Shown here: piece after piece, positions 9,585-18,121 of the stretch
Layout of the letters: each line of letters starts with the position of its first letter
Numbering within the stretch: the stretch's first letter is position 1
Assembly (NCBI GenBank): GCA_964520375.1
Contig: CAZFNQ010000005.1
Span: forward strand, 1-32,113
DNA from: CAZFNQ01 sp964520375
GTDB taxonomy: Bacteria; Patescibacteriota; Saccharimonadia; Saccharimonadales; JANWIN01
Length of the DNA stretch: 32,113 nt
Direction of reading: 5' to 3'
Program-made: the position numbers and the translations under genes
The notes under the pieces: generated by a model
What the model was told of the DNA's origin: nothing
The model's input: the letters and a program-made list of their open reading frames with translations, nothing else
Database searches by the model: none

Positions 9585-12437
9585 TTAGCTACACCCGGTA
9601 GTAGAACCGCAGGCGGTGCAAACATAGCAACTGCCAGCTCGTTGGGTTTGATTGCCGCAGTTATAGCACATAGGTGCAGTATCATCTTTTTTCACCCTTT
9701 TAGATACAGGTTGAGGTGGCTCAGTTGTGGTAGAAGTACTAGTAGTACTAGAACTGTTGGTAGTGGTTGTAGGTAGACTTACCGTTAGGGATGGATTTTC
9801 AAAAGAAACTGAAGTGCTGACTGTTCCTGAAGTGTTTGTTATAATCTCTGCTTTTTCAAGATCATTAACACTACTTTCTAACAGGCTGGTTTGCTCATCC
9901 GGCATGTCGTCTATAGAGGCCAGGCCCAGTTCTAAGCGGTCATCAAACGGCAGATAGCTTAGCGCTAGGCGACGGAATATATAATCCATCAAAGAGGAGG
10001 CTCGGCGGATTTCTGGATCATCAGTAATTCCGGCCGGTGCAAAACTACTGTTAGTAAATACCCTGACAAAATCTTTTAAAGGAACACCGTATTGCAAGCC
10101 GTAACTCACAGCTATACCAAAGCTATCCATGATACCCCTAAGAGTTGAGCCTTGTTTGGAAATTTGAATGAACAATTCCCCAGGCGTACCATCATCGTAC
10201 TCACCAACCGTCATGTAACCTCGACTGTCAGATACATAAAACTTAAAAGTTTTGGCGCTGCGAATTTTAGGCAGTTCCCGTCGAACAGCACCCTTAACAA
10301 CATATTTGTCAGTCACCTCTTCAATTGATGGCATCGGGCTTGGTTTTTGGGCGTCATCTTTTTTTGCCATACTTAGTGGTTGGGCAACCTTACAGTTATC
10401 ACGGTAAATAGCTACTGCCTTGAGTCCCATTTTCCAAGCGTCAATATGTAATTGCTCTATATCCTCCACATTTACATCTTCTGGCATGTTAACGGTTTTA
10501 CTGATAGCGCCTGATAAGAATGGTTGCACGGCAGCCATCATTTTTACATGGCCAAGGTAGTGTATGGAGTTATCACCCATAGAACAGGCGAATACCGGTT
10601 CATGTTCTTTCTTTAGGTGCGGTGCACCCAAGATAGTCTTTTCCTGGTCAATGTAGTTTATGATGTCGTCTACCTGACTTTTTTTATAGCCCATAGCCTT
10701 TAGTGCCCGTGGAACAGTCTGGTTAACAATACTCATGGTGCCACCACCTACTAGTTTTTTGACTTTAACCAAGCCAAGATCTGGTTCAATACCAGTAGTA
10801 TCGCAGTCCATCATTAAACCAATGGTGCCAGTTGGCGCTAGCACGCTCGCTTGAGAATTACGAACACCATAAAGCTGACCTAGCTCAACAGCATCATCCC
10901 ATGCACCAGCGGCCGCGCTAAGTAGTTCTTCAGACACCAGGCTGGCGTCTATTTTAGATACTTCCTCGCGGTGCATTTTCAAAACCTTTAGCATGCCTTC
11001 ACGGTCTTTATGAAAACCGGCAAAAGGACCGACTTGCCTAGCAATTTTGGCACTTGTAGCGTACGCATGGCCGGTCATAAGTGCCGTTATGGCTGCAGCC
11101 TGAGCTCTGCCCTCGTCTGAATCATACGGCAAGCCCTGAGCCATTAAGAGCGCTCCCAAATTAGCATAACCCAGCCCAAGCTCACGATAGGCTTTAGCTG
11201 TTTTGGTAATGCTCTCAGTTGGATACTCACTGTAGCCAACTAGTATTTCCTGAGCGGTGAAGATGGCCTCCACGGTATGTTTAAAGCCATCAATATCAAA
11301 GCTGTTATCGTCTTTTAGGTACTTCAAGAGATTTATAGAGGCCAGGTTACAAGCTGAATTATCCAAGTGCATGTACTCGCTACAGGGGTTAGAAGCATTA
11401 ATACGGCCAGCATTAGGCGTAGTGTGCCATTTATTAGCGGTACTATCAAACTGCATGCCTGGATCAGCACACTCCCAAGCTGCTTCAGCTATTTGACGGA
11501 AAAGTGTTTTGGCTTTTACAGTTTTAATAGTCTTGCCAGTCGTAACTGATTTAAGATCCCAATCATCATCATTTACAACAGCTTGCATAAACTTATCGGT
11601 AACTCTGACCGAGTTGTTGGCGTTTTGATACTGTACTGAGTGGATATCTTTACCGTCAACGCCCATTTCAAAACCCGCCTCTTCTAGAACTCTTGCCTTG
11701 CGCTCTTCAATCGCCTTACACCAAATAAATTCTTCGACGTCTGGATGATCTACGTTTAAGATAACCATCTTGGCTGCCCGACGAGTTTTGCCGCCGCTTT
11801 TAATGGCACCGGCTGAAGAATCAGCTCCGCGCATAAAACTCAAGGGGCCCGAGGCTGTACCGGCGCTTTTGCCAAGTTTCTCTTCAGAGGAACGCAGAGT
11901 ACTAAGATTAATGCCAGAACCAGAGCCACCTTTAAAAATCATGCCCTCTTCTTTGTACCAGTTCAAAATAGACGGCATTGTGTCCTCTACTGCCAAAATA
12001 AAGCAGGCGCTGGCTTGCTGGGAACGTTCTGGTGCTCCAATATTAAACCAAACCGGAGAGTTAAAAGCAGCTCGTTGTGTAGCTAAAATATATTTTAACT
12101 CTTCTTTGTAATCATTAGCTTCGGTTTCAGTGGCAAAATAACCTTCTTGTAGACCCTGTCTGGTAACAGTATCTGCTACTCTATCAACCAGGTTTTTCAG
12201 TGATGTTTCTCGGCCGGCAGTTCCGGGGGTACCGGTAAAATATTTTTGAGCCACAATATTAATGGCGTTAAGTGACCATCCCTCTGGAAATTCTACATTT
12301 TTTTGCTCAAAGACTGGCTTTTTAGTCATTGGATTAGTGATGATCGAATCACGCTTGACCCACTTTAGGCCATCGTACGCTTTTGATTTGGGCGCAGTAA
12401 AAAGCCTACTAACGCCCAGGGTTGTTGTGTTTCCCAT
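9585..12437 (-). CDS. nrdJ: Class II (adenosylcobalamin-dependent) ribonucleotide reductase
   Basis: Reduces ribonucleotides to deoxyribonucleotides using an adenosylcobalamin radical. The 950-residue chain has the NrdJ hallmarks: FNSPVWFNIG (about 125-134), the substrate-side cysteine in SACFILAVEDT (Cys145), GGSGSGINLSTLR, the radical-site NPCSE (Cys352, Glu354), SACNLASINL (Cys363), and LAPTGTIGLMMDCDTTGIEP. The C-terminal region carries a TSCPD-like domain, then a Ser/Thr-rich linker and a Cys-rich end (MCYNCGN...CYVCTACG...GCS) that fits a zinc ribbon plus redox-tail cysteines. It lies downstream of nrdR and has its own likely promoter and structured leader. The ATG at 12437 follows a GGGGG stretch that may serve as ribosome binding site. 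No B12 synthesis genes are in the window, so cobalamin is presumably scavenged (inference). Confidence 0.96.
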   Translation of the reverse strand: MGNTTTLGVSRLFTAPKSKAYDGLKWVKRDSIITNPMTKKPVFEQKNVEFPEGWSLNAINIVAQKYFTGTPGTAGRETSLKNLVDRVADTVTRQGLQEGYFATETEANDYKEELKYILATQRAAFNSPVWFNIGAPERSQQASACFILAVEDTMPSILNWYKEEGMIFKGGSGSGINLSTLRSSEEKLGKSAGTASGPLSFMRGADSSAGAIKSGGKTRRAAKMVILNVDHPDVEEFIWCKAIEERKARVLEEAGFEMGVDGKDIHSVQYQNANNSVRVTDKFMQAVVNDDDWDLKSVTTGKTIKTVKAKTLFRQIAEAAWECADPGMQFDSTANKWHTTPNAGRINASNPCSEYMHLDNSACNLASINLLKYLKDDNSFDIDGFKHTVEAIFTAQEILVGYSEYPTESITKTAKAYRELGLGYANLGALLMAQGLPYDSDEGRAQAAAITALMTGHAYATSAKIARQVGPFAGFHKDREGMLKVLKMHREEVSKIDASLVSEELLSAAAGAWDDAVELGQLYGVRNSQASVLAPTGTIGLMMDCDTTGIEPDLGLVKVKKLVGGGTMSIVNQTVPRALKAMGYKKSQVDDIINYIDQEKTILGAPHLKKEHEPVFACSMGDNSIHYLGHVKMMAAVQPFLSGAISKTVNMPEDVNVEDIEQLHIDAWKMGLKAVAIYRDNCKVAQPLSMAKKDDAQKPSPMPSIEEVTDKYVVKGAVRRELPKIRSAKTFKFYVSDSRGYMTVGEYDDGTPGELFIQISKQGSTLRGIMDSFGIAVSYGLQYGVPLKDFVRVFTNSSFAPAGITDDPEIRRASSLMDYIFRRLALSYLPFDDRLELGLASIDDMPDEQTSLLESSVNDLEKAEIITNTSGTVSTSVSFENPSLTVSLPTTTTNSSSTTSTSTTTEPPQPVSKRVKKDDTAPMCYNCGNQTQRAGSCYVCTACGSTTGCS

Positions 12438-12577
12438 AGTTACCCCCGTTTTTTAGGTCCCAAAAGCGCCTCCCAGCGCCAGAAGAACTATTTTTATATG
12501 TTAATTATTTTTGTTTAGAGTTGTCCAGCCGTTGCTTACAAGGCCTGGATCAAGCTCCCCCTGAGTTTCACACTCTG
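12438..12577 (-). promoter_or_regulatory. Structured 5' leader of nrdJ (candidate cis-regulatory RNA)
   Basis: Downstream of the predicted start near 12577 the RNA can form an outer stem AGAGU/ACUCU (12572-12576 with 12517-12521) enclosing a long hairpin, CCAGGCC (12542-12548) with GGCUGG (12525-12530), extended by UUG/CAA around a UAAG loop. An A/U-rich stretch and a GCGC-UGGGAG-GCGC-UUUU element near the start codon follow. I see no B12-box, so it does not look like a standard cobalamin riboswitch. A candidate structured RNA called the nrdJ motif has been described upstream of such genes; whether this is one needs a covariance search. Confidence 0.45.
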
Positions 12578-12583
12578 CGTTTA

Positions 12584-12612
12584 GTTATATTACATACTGT
12601 ATTTGTATGCAA
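12584..12612 (-). promoter_or_regulatory. Promoter for nrdJ with a palindrome in the spacer
   Basis: A -35 TTGCAT (12607-12612), 17-base spacer and -10 TATAAC (12584-12589). The spacer holds an inverted repeat CATAC-N7-GTATG (12593-12609), a possible operator. It does not match the NrdR box well. Confidence 0.5.
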
Positions 12613-12641
12613 GAGTAAAACTCCGGGGGAACCCCAAAAAC

Positions 12642-13139
12642 TCATTTAGCCGATTTTTGGCTTTTAGCTTTTGACTTTTTGTCGCTTTTCAGTTCGCGGA
12701 TTTGTGATAGCTCTTTCTCGAAACCGGCAATATCCTTAAACCGTCTGTAGACACTGGCGAACCTAACGTAAGCTACTTCATTTAAATTGGCCAACCGGTC
12801 CATTACCATTTGCCCAATTTTAGAACTTGATATTTCTGTTTCCGGGCCTTCATGTAGTTCCTGCTCTATTTCGGCCACCATTCTCTCCATCTGCAAGCTA
12901 GTAATGACAGTCTTTTCACAAGCTCTGTAAAGCCCAGCCAAAAGTTTATCGCGGTTAAACAATTCCCTGGTACCATTATTTTTAATGACTATTAGCTGGG
13001 GTCGCTCAAGCCGCTCATAGGTAGTAAAACGGTGATGGCAACGGGTACATTCCCGGCGTCGTCTGACCGCTTCGCCCTCAGCTACGTCTCTTGATTCTAT
13101 TACTTTGGTATCAGTCTGTTGGCATTGACCGCACTTCAT
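12642..13139 (-). CDS. nrdR: Transcriptional repressor NrdR
   Basis: Zinc- and nucleotide-sensing repressor of ribonucleotide reductase genes. The 165-residue chain begins with the zinc ribbon MKCGQC (Cys3, Cys6) and CTRC (Cys31, Cys34) around the basic RRRREC stretch that contacts DNA, followed by the ATP-cone domain (VIKNNGTRELFNRDKLLAGLYRAC onward, through YVRFASVYRRFKDI). The end is extended by a lysine-rich tail (DKKSKAKSQKSAK), making it slightly longer than the common length near 150. A clear AAGGAAGGG ribosome binding site precedes the ATG. It lies directly upstream of nrdJ, its expected target, and behind two NrdR-box-like sites, so autoregulation is likely. Confidence 0.97.
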   Translation of the reverse strand: MKCGQCQQTDTKVIESRDVAEGEAVRRRRECTRCHHRFTTYERLERPQLIVIKNNGTRELFNRDKLLAGLYRACEKTVITSLQMERMVAEIEQELHEGPETEISSSKIGQMVMDRLANLNEVAYVRFASVYRRFKDIAGFEKELSQIRELKSDKKSKAKSQKSAK

Positions 13140-13223
13140 GTTTTTTTCCCTTCCTTTGTACCACGAAAATCTCTTCTATCTATAGGCTGATTTTTATCTG
13201 AAGGTGCTAACGCTACATAATTA

Positions 13224-13239
13224 TCGCTATATATAGTGT
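13224..13239 (-). promoter_or_regulatory. NrdR-box-like site, proximal
   Basis: Matches the palindromic NrdR consensus ACACTATATATAGTGT at 14 of 16 positions in either orientation (plus strand TCGCTATATATAGTGT). It lies 11 bases downstream of the -10 of the nrdR promoter, over the likely transcript start. Confidence 0.75.
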
Positions 13240-13250
13240 CTATGTTCCCG

Positions 13251-13279
13251 ATGATAGCCCTATAAGTAGTGTTTTGCAA
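13251..13279 (-). promoter_or_regulatory. Promoter of the nrdR gene
   Basis: A -35 TTGCAA (13274-13279), 17-base spacer and -10 TATCAT (13251-13256), reading toward nrdR. The distal NrdR-like box fills the spacer, a layout that would let NrdR block RNA polymerase. Confidence 0.6.
13257..13272 (-). promoter_or_regulatory. NrdR-box-like site, distal
   Basis: Plus strand GCCCTATAAGTAGTGT, 12 of 16 matches to the NrdR consensus. It is 17 bases from the proximal box, close to the 15-16-base spacing usual for paired NrdR boxes, and sits between the -35 and -10. Confidence 0.65.
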
Positions 13280-13326
13280 GTATTTACCTGGTGTATTATT
13301 TAATACGAAAACAGCCGTTTAACCCT

Positions 13327-14631
13327 TTAATTCTTGTCAGTTTTAGAATTCTTGCTTTTATCGCTTTTTTCGTTGCGGTGTTTTAGGCCTATCCGACGCA
13401 TGAATGACGGCTTAGTTAATTTATCTTCTTCGTCTTCATCCGGTTCATTATCTGTTTTTAGTTCTTCATCGGAGTTGTTTTCACCGTCAAGTGCCCAAAT
13501 ATTAGGAACAACTGGCTCTTTATGGAACTCCTCTGCGCCGCTCGAGTCAGCTGCTTTATCTTCCAAATCCATATCTATATCATTGATAGAGTCATCCTTA
13601 GCAGTGCTAAAGTTAGATTCCGTCGCTGTCGTAGTGCTGAATTTATCATCTTTAATAGCACGCTTCGTAAAGTAAGAAGCGTCAAATCCGGTAGCAACCA
13701 CAGTAATTATAATTTCACCTTCTAGTTCGGGGTTTATAGTTGCGCCAAAAATTATATTGGCATCTGGGTCGGCGGCAGCGGTAATAATTTCGGCGGCGGC
13801 GTTAATTTCGTGCATCGCAATATCATTGCCACCAATAACGTTAAACAAAATACCACGCGCACCATCAATAGATACCTCAAGTAATGGCGATTCGATGGCC
13901 TGCTGAGCGGCTTGAACGGCCCGATTTTCACCACTAGCCCGGCCAATACCCATAAGGGCTGAGCCGGCATTGGCCATAACAGTTTTAACATCGGCAAAGT
14001 CCAGGTTAATTAAACCATGCACGGTAATTAAGTCCGAAATTCCCTGCACACCTTGGCGTAACACATCATCGGCAACTTTAAAAGCTTCCAGCAGCGGAGT
14101 TTGGCGATCTATAGTTTGCAATAACCTGTCATTGGGAATAATAATTAAGGTATCGACACTATCCCTGAGTTTTTCAACGGCTACTTCGGCGTTACGGCGG
14201 CGTTTGTCACCCTCAAATGCAAACGGTTTAGTAGCAAAGCCAATTACTAATATGTTTAAATCTTTAGCAATTTGAGCCACAATGTGACCGGCCCCGCTGC
14301 CGGTACCACCACCGGCACCAATGGTGATAAACACCATATCTGCACCTTCAATGTTTTTCTTGATATCATCAATTGATTCCTGAGCCGCTTGCTCACCAAT
14401 AACCGGATCGGCACCTGACCCCAGTCCTTTGGTGGTATCTTTACCAATATGAATTTTAACGCCAGCTTTTGAGTGGTGCAAAGCCTGGGCATCAGTATTA
14501 ATAGCAATGAATTCTACACCCTCAACGCCAGCATCAACCATACGATTTATAGCTGCCCCGCCTGCTCCGCCAACACCTACTACTTTTATACGGGCAAACG
14601 TTTCTACGGCCGGTGCTATTTGCTGTGGCAT
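13327..14631 (-). CDS. ftsZ: Cell division protein FtsZ
   Basis: Tubulin-like GTPase that forms the division ring at mid-cell. The 434 residues show KVVGVGGAGGAAINRM (16-31), the tubulin signature GGGTGSG (107-113), the NDRLL segment and the T7-loop region NLDFADVKTVM. After the globular part comes an acidic linker (DEDEEDK), then KPSFMRRIGL, which resembles the C-terminal peptide that binds FtsA, and finally a lysine-rich tail. It lies 149 bases downstream of ftsA with its own promoter. The start ATG at 14631 leads directly into the conserved region. Confidence 0.98.
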   Translation of the reverse strand: MPQQIAPAVETFARIKVVGVGGAGGAAINRMVDAGVEGVEFIAINTDAQALHHSKAGVKIHIGKDTTKGLGSGADPVIGEQAAQESIDDIKKNIEGADMVFITIGAGGGTGSGAGHIVAQIAKDLNILVIGFATKPFAFEGDKRRRNAEVAVEKLRDSVDTLIIIPNDRLLQTIDRQTPLLEAFKVADDVLRQGVQGISDLITVHGLINLDFADVKTVMANAGSALMGIGRASGENRAVQAAQQAIESPLLEVSIDGARGILFNVIGGNDIAMHEINAAAEIITAAADPDANIIFGATINPELEGEIIITVVATGFDASYFTKRAIKDDKFSTTTATESNFSTAKDDSINDIDMDLEDKAADSSGAEEFHKEPVVPNIWALDGENNSDEELKTDNEPDEDEEDKLTKPSFMRRIGLKHRNEKSDKSKNSKTDKN

Positions 14632-14665
14632 ATAACTGTCCTCTACTTACACATTAACTGAGCTC

Positions 14666-14694
14666 AGTATATAGCACTAACTGATTAGTATCAA
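14666..14694 (-). promoter_or_regulatory. Promoter for ftsZ
   Basis: A -35 TTGATA (14689-14694), 17-base spacer and -10 TATACT (14666-14671), giving a leader of about 27 nt before the ftsZ ATG. It would let FtsZ be made separately from FtsA. Confidence 0.6.
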
Positions 14695-14780
14695 TGCTGA
14701 ACAACTTTTTCCAGGCCGTGTATAAATCATGTATAAACATAGTTTGTAGACCATTTATTGACGAGCAATTATTGTGCGCG

Positions 14781-16010
14781 TTAACGCTTAAATCGTTTCA
14801 GTAAACCCTCTACTAGTCCAAAAACACTTTTGCTTGGTGCACCAGTAGAGTGTACGCCCGCTGGCAATAGCAACATATCAAGTATCATAAGTCCTACCGA
14901 TGTAGAATATGATAAATCGTTAACTGTATCGACTATTCCACCAATCGGCTGAAGCTTGCCAACCCGAGCAGCTAGTTCTAGTTTATCTTTAGTAAAATCA
15001 TCTATTCCGGGAAGTTTGGCTGTTCCGCCTACTAAAACCACTCCGCCAGGTAATTTACGCGACCGCTGTATTTTTTTTAACTCTTTATCAACGTATTCCA
15101 ATAGTTCTTCTACGCGAGCTTCAATAATCATATGAACCTCTGTAGCATCAAAGTCATGGCGCTGACCATTAACATTGACCCAAACCTGGTTAGTCTTTTT
15201 GTGCGAGTTCAGACCACCATGTTGCAGTTTAACGGCTTCGGCTACATCCAGGTCAATTCTAAGCCCGATAGCCAAGTCATTGGTAATATGTAAGCCACCC
15301 AAAGGCAAAACAGCGACATGTTGAACTTCACCATCCTCCAGTACTATCAAATTAGTAGTACCCGCACCTATATCTAATAGTACGGTGCCTGATTCCTTTT
15401 GCTGGCGGCTAAGCATTGCTTCAGCGGCAGCTAAGCTAGAAACAGCGTGATGACTAGGCGTTATATGAGCCTTCTCAAGTACCAAGTCCAAATTACGAAT
15501 ATTTGGGGTAGCCGCAGTGACAATATGAGTATCAACCTCTAGCCGCACGCCTTGCATACCCAATGGATCTTTTATATTATCTTGTCCATCCAGCCGATAG
15601 TTTTTGGCAAAAACTTGGATAATTTCGCGGTTAGGCGGCAATTTAACAATCGTAGCTGCTTCTTCTACCCGTAGACGATCTTCAGGCATTATTTCGCGGT
15701 TGGCAGCACTTATGGCAATGACTCCTCTAGAATTAATACCTAGTACATGGGTGCCATTAACATTAACTGTGGCTGACGAAATATGTACACCTGACAAGCG
15801 CTCTGCCTCTGTAACGGCTTGGGTTATTGCTTCAGCCACATCATTTAGGTGTACTGGTACTCCTTTTCTCATACCAACATTATCAGCACTGCCTTGGCCA
15901 ATAATTGATGGCTTGCCCCCTTCGTCATTGTCCATGACGCCAATGACACAGCGAACAGTGCTGGTGCCAACGTCTAAGCCGCAGTAGTAGTTAGTGGGCT
16001 GTTCGCGCAT
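14781..16010 (-). CDS. ftsA: Cell division protein FtsA
   Basis: Actin-like ATPase that ties the FtsZ ring to the membrane. The 409 residues begin with the phosphate-1 motif YYCGLDVGTSTVRCVIG, contain the FtsA-specific inserted domain (about 85-165, with VNVNGTHVLGINSRGVI), phosphate-2 VLLDIGAGTTNLIVL and the adenosine motif GGVVLVGGTAKLPGI. The last residues (SVFGLVEGLLKRFKR) form the amphipathic membrane-targeting helix of the family. It precedes ftsZ, the common order. A -10 TATACT ends six bases before the ATG, so the mRNA may start at or near the start codon. No Shine-Dalgarno is visible. Confidence 0.97.
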   Translation of the reverse strand: MREQPTNYYCGLDVGTSTVRCVIGVMDNDEGGKPSIIGQGSADNVGMRKGVPVHLNDVAEAITQAVTEAERLSGVHISSATVNVNGTHVLGINSRGVIAISAANREIMPEDRLRVEEAATIVKLPPNREIIQVFAKNYRLDGQDNIKDPLGMQGVRLEVDTHIVTAATPNIRNLDLVLEKAHITPSHHAVSSLAAAEAMLSRQQKESGTVLLDIGAGTTNLIVLEDGEVQHVAVLPLGGLHITNDLAIGLRIDLDVAEAVKLQHGGLNSHKKTNQVWVNVNGQRHDFDATEVHMIIEARVEELLEYVDKELKKIQRSRKLPGGVVLVGGTAKLPGIDDFTKDKLELAARVGKLQPIGGIVDTVNDLSYSTSVGLMILDMLLLPAGVHSTGAPSKSVFGLVEGLLKRFKR

Positions 16011-16016
16011 GCAGGC

Positions 16017-16046
16017 AGTATACCGCTTACTCTAGGCACCTGACAA
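16017..16046 (-). promoter_or_regulatory. Promoter for ftsA, probably leaderless
   Basis: A -35 TTGTCA (16041-16046), 18-base spacer and -10 TATACT (16017-16022). Only six bases separate the -10 from the ATG at 16010, so transcription should start at about the start codon. Confidence 0.6.
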
Positions 16047-16097
16047 TCTCCATCAATTAGAAATATTAGATCGGAGCAGTACCGAAAACTAATATAT

Positions 16098-16853
16098 TTA
16101 CAGTTCAGTTAATATTTCAGAGCCATTTTCTGTAATCAGAACCGTATGTTCAAAGTGGGCTGCCCAGGAACCATCTTTAGTTTTTATTGTCCATCTGTCG
16201 CTATCTGTATAAACTTCATAGCTACCCAAGGTTGCCATAGGCTCAATTGCAATAGTCATGCCTGCCAATAATTTAAGACCAGTGCCCTTTTTGCCATAGT
16301 TTGGTATATTTGGTTCCTCATGCAATTGATGGCCAACACCGTGCCCCACCAAATCACGGACTATGCCAAATTGCTTTTTTTCTAACACAGTCTGAATGGC
16401 AAAAGCAATATCACCTACGTGAACACCGTGTTTTAGCTCACCTATGCCTGCTAACAGTGATTCTTGGGTAGTTTTAAGTAAATCAAGTAGTTTTTGATTG
16501 CCACTACCACCGGCAATTACACTAATGGCACCATCAGTAACCATGCCTTGGAAGTTAACGCCAAAATCAAGACCGATAATATCACCTTTATTTAGTTTTC
16601 TATGGATAGACGGTATGCCATGCACAACTTCATCATTAATGGAAGTACATAGAACATCCGGAAAGTTGTAATAACCAAGAAAAGCCGGCTTTCCGCCAAG
16701 TTTTTTTAGCTCATTAGCAGCAAGATTAGCTAGCTCCTTGGTAGAAACTCCTGGTTGGACATGTGGTTTCAAAAAGTTAAGAACATGGGCCAGCATGCGG
16801 CCGCTAGTACGCATACGTTCGATTTCCGTAGGCGTTTTTATGCGCGTCATCAT
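16098..16853 (-). CDS. map: Methionine aminopeptidase, type I
   Basis: Removes the initiator methionine from new proteins in the cytoplasm. The 251 residues show the pita-bread fold motifs: catalytic His in NDEVVHGIPS, metal-binding Asp in GLDFGVN and MVTDGAISV, His in GHGVGHQLHEEP, and Glu in TIAIEPM and AHFEHTVLI. There is no N-terminal zinc finger, as usual for bacterial type Ia enzymes. The first of two adjacent ATGs (16853) is chosen because AAAGG lies nine bases before it. It starts 12 bases after adk, in the same operon as yqeY-like and rpsU. Confidence 0.98.
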   Translation of the reverse strand: MMTRIKTPTEIERMRTSGRMLAHVLNFLKPHVQPGVSTKELANLAANELKKLGGKPAFLGYYNFPDVLCTSINDEVVHGIPSIHRKLNKGDIIGLDFGVNFQGMVTDGAISVIAGGSGNQKLLDLLKTTQESLLAGIGELKHGVHVGDIAFAIQTVLEKKQFGIVRDLVGHGVGHQLHEEPNIPNYGKKGTGLKLLAGMTIAIEPMATLGSYEVYTDSDRWTIKTKDGSWAAHFEHTVLITENGSEILTEL

Positions 16854-16865
16854 GCTGATAGGCCT

Positions 16866-17405
16866 TTACTGCGAGCCGTTTATATACTTCATTATTTGTT
16901 CGTGCATGGTTTCAGCATTTTGAGAAGCATCAATTTCGTAAACAGGGGCTTGCTGTTTTTTGAAACGTTCAATTATTGGCAATGTGATAGTGCGGTATTC
17001 ATCAAAACGTTTAGCAATAGCCTGTTCACTATCATCAAGCCGACCCCTTTGGCGTAATCGATCATGCACTACCGCTTCAGACGCTTTTAGGTGAAATACG
17101 GCGGTCATCTCAAATCGTTTTTTCTTAAATTGATCCATTAGCCAGTCGGCCTGTACTAGGGTTCGCGGAAAACCATCCAGCACGAATTCATCAGCTGGAT
17201 TAATCAAATCTAGTACTTTATCAAATATTTGAATAATTTCCTGGTCACTCAAAAGCTGACCTTGTAACATTTGCTGACGACGGGTGCCAGTTACTAAAAC
17301 CCTCAATATTTCGCCAGTGGAAATCCAGGCATAGCCTTTTTCATCAGCTAGTATTTTGCCCTGGGTACTTTTGCCGGACCCTGCCACACCCATAAGTAGT
17401 ATCAC
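16866..17405 (-). CDS. adk: Adenylate kinase, short-LID form
   Basis: Converts AMP and ATP to two ADP. The 179-residue chain has the P-loop GVAGSGKST (6-14), the AMP-binding STGEILR segment, DGFPRT with the usual Arg, and RGRLDDS in place of a full LID; there is no zinc-binding Cys set. The start is GTG at 17405, whose bases overlap the TGA stop of the upstream gene by four (GTGA), indicating translational coupling. The next ATG would cut the first beta strand before the P-loop, so GTG is the better start. A related nucleoside monophosphate kinase cannot be fully excluded, but the motifs fit adenylate kinase best. Confidence 0.9.
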   Translation of the reverse strand: MILLMGVAGSGKSTQGKILADEKGYAWISTGEILRVLVTGTRRQQMLQGQLLSDQEIIQIFDKVLDLINPADEFVLDGFPRTLVQADWLMDQFKKKRFEMTAVFHLKASEAVVHDRLRQRGRLDDSEQAIAKRFDEYRTITLPIIERFKKQQAPVYEIDASQNAETMHEQIMKYINGSQ

Positions 17406-17851
17406 TGGAGTTTTTCCTTCACAAGCTTAGCGATAGTAGCACCATCAGCCCCGGCGCCCGCTTTTTGTTTGGCTGCGCCAATGATTTGACCCATTTTGCT
17501 TGGATCTTTGCCCATTTGAGTTATTATTCCATCTACTACCTTACCAAGTTCTACTTCAGACATTTGATCAGGCAGATATTTATCTATAACTCTCTTCTCT
17601 TCTAGCTCCAGCTGCTTACGTTCATCGTTTCCACCTTGGGCATAAAGGTCGGCGCTTTCTTGGCGCTTCTTCGACTCCTTTGATAAAACGGTAATAAGAT
17701 CAGCTTCCGAGAGACCGCTCTCTCTACTCCCCTGAGCAATCTCGATATTTAAAATAGCGCTTTTTAGACCACGCAAGGTTGTAGTTAGGGTTTTATCGCC
17801 TGACAGCATAGCTGCCTTTAGATCTTGATCAATCTGCTGCTTTAAAGCCAT
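17402..17851 (-). CDS. YqeY/GatB-domain protein
   Basis: A 149-residue YqeY-like protein, related to the tail domain of GatB, which helps form Gln-tRNA and Asn-tRNA; as a stand-alone protein its function is not settled. Visible features are the helical N-terminal half (LRGLKSAILNIEIA, SKESKKRQESADLYAQGGN) and the C-terminal domain with MGKDPSKMGQIIGAAKQKA and KLVKEKL. The length is standard. It overlaps rpsU by one base (TAATG) and adk by four, so three genes are read in tight coupling. The rpsU-yqeY pairing is common in bacteria. Confidence 0.93.
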   Translation of the reverse strand: MALKQQIDQDLKAAMLSGDKTLTTTLRGLKSAILNIEIAQGSRESGLSEADLITVLSKESKKRQESADLYAQGGNDERKQLELEEKRVIDKYLPDQMSEVELGKVVDGIITQMGKDPSKMGQIIGAAKQKAGAGADGATIAKLVKEKLQ

Positions 17852-18066
17852 TACTTTTGGCCGAGTTTAAGCTTCTTCATTTTAATAGCTTTGCGTTCTT
17901 TTCTAATAATAGCTTTAGTTCGACGATCACGTTTGCTAAGCGGCTTTTCAAAGTATTGCCCCTGTTTAACAATAGCCGGCATGCCCGATTGCTGTACTTT
18001 GCGATTAAAACGTCTTAGCAGGTTTTCCAGTGATTCTTTAGCGTCTTTACGAGTAACTTGTATCAT
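17851..18066 (-). CDS. rpsU: 30S ribosomal protein S21
   Basis: A 71-residue basic protein of the small subunit platform. It shows MIQVTRKDAKESLENLLRRFNRKVQQSG, typical of bS21, then KPLSKRDRRTKA and a lysine/arginine-rich end. First gene of the rpsU, yqeY-like, adk, map unit. A strong promoter lies just upstream, with only ten bases from the -10 to the ATG, so the mRNA leader would be about three bases. Confidence 0.96.
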   Translation of the reverse strand: MIQVTRKDAKESLENLLRRFNRKVQQSGMPAIVKQGQYFEKPLSKRDRRTKAIIRKERKAIKMKKLKLGQK

Positions 18067-18076
18067 GACTTACAAA

Positions 18077-18105
18077 ATTATACTTTAACAGGGGCAGAAC
18101 TGCAA
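18077..18105 (-). promoter_or_regulatory. Promoter for the rpsU operon
   Basis: A -35 TTGCAG (18100-18105), 17-base spacer and -10 TATAAT (18077-18082). The ATG of rpsU lies ten bases downstream, so the transcript is nearly leaderless. Confidence 0.65.
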
Positions 18106-18121
18106 TGATAATTGTACAACA

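Noticed and set aside
9278..9685. A 135-residue version of the thioredoxin-fold protein starting at 9685
   Set aside because: It overlaps the end of nrdJ and adds a leader unlike the fold; the ATG at 9547 fits better.
12438..12612. Cobalamin riboswitch before nrdJ
   Set aside because: The leader is foldable but I could find no B12-box or the usual multi-stem order. Left as an unnamed structured leader.
12584..12612. NrdR boxes at the nrdJ promoter
   Set aside because: The palindrome CATAC-N7-GTATG does not match the NrdR consensus well; only the sites before nrdR do.
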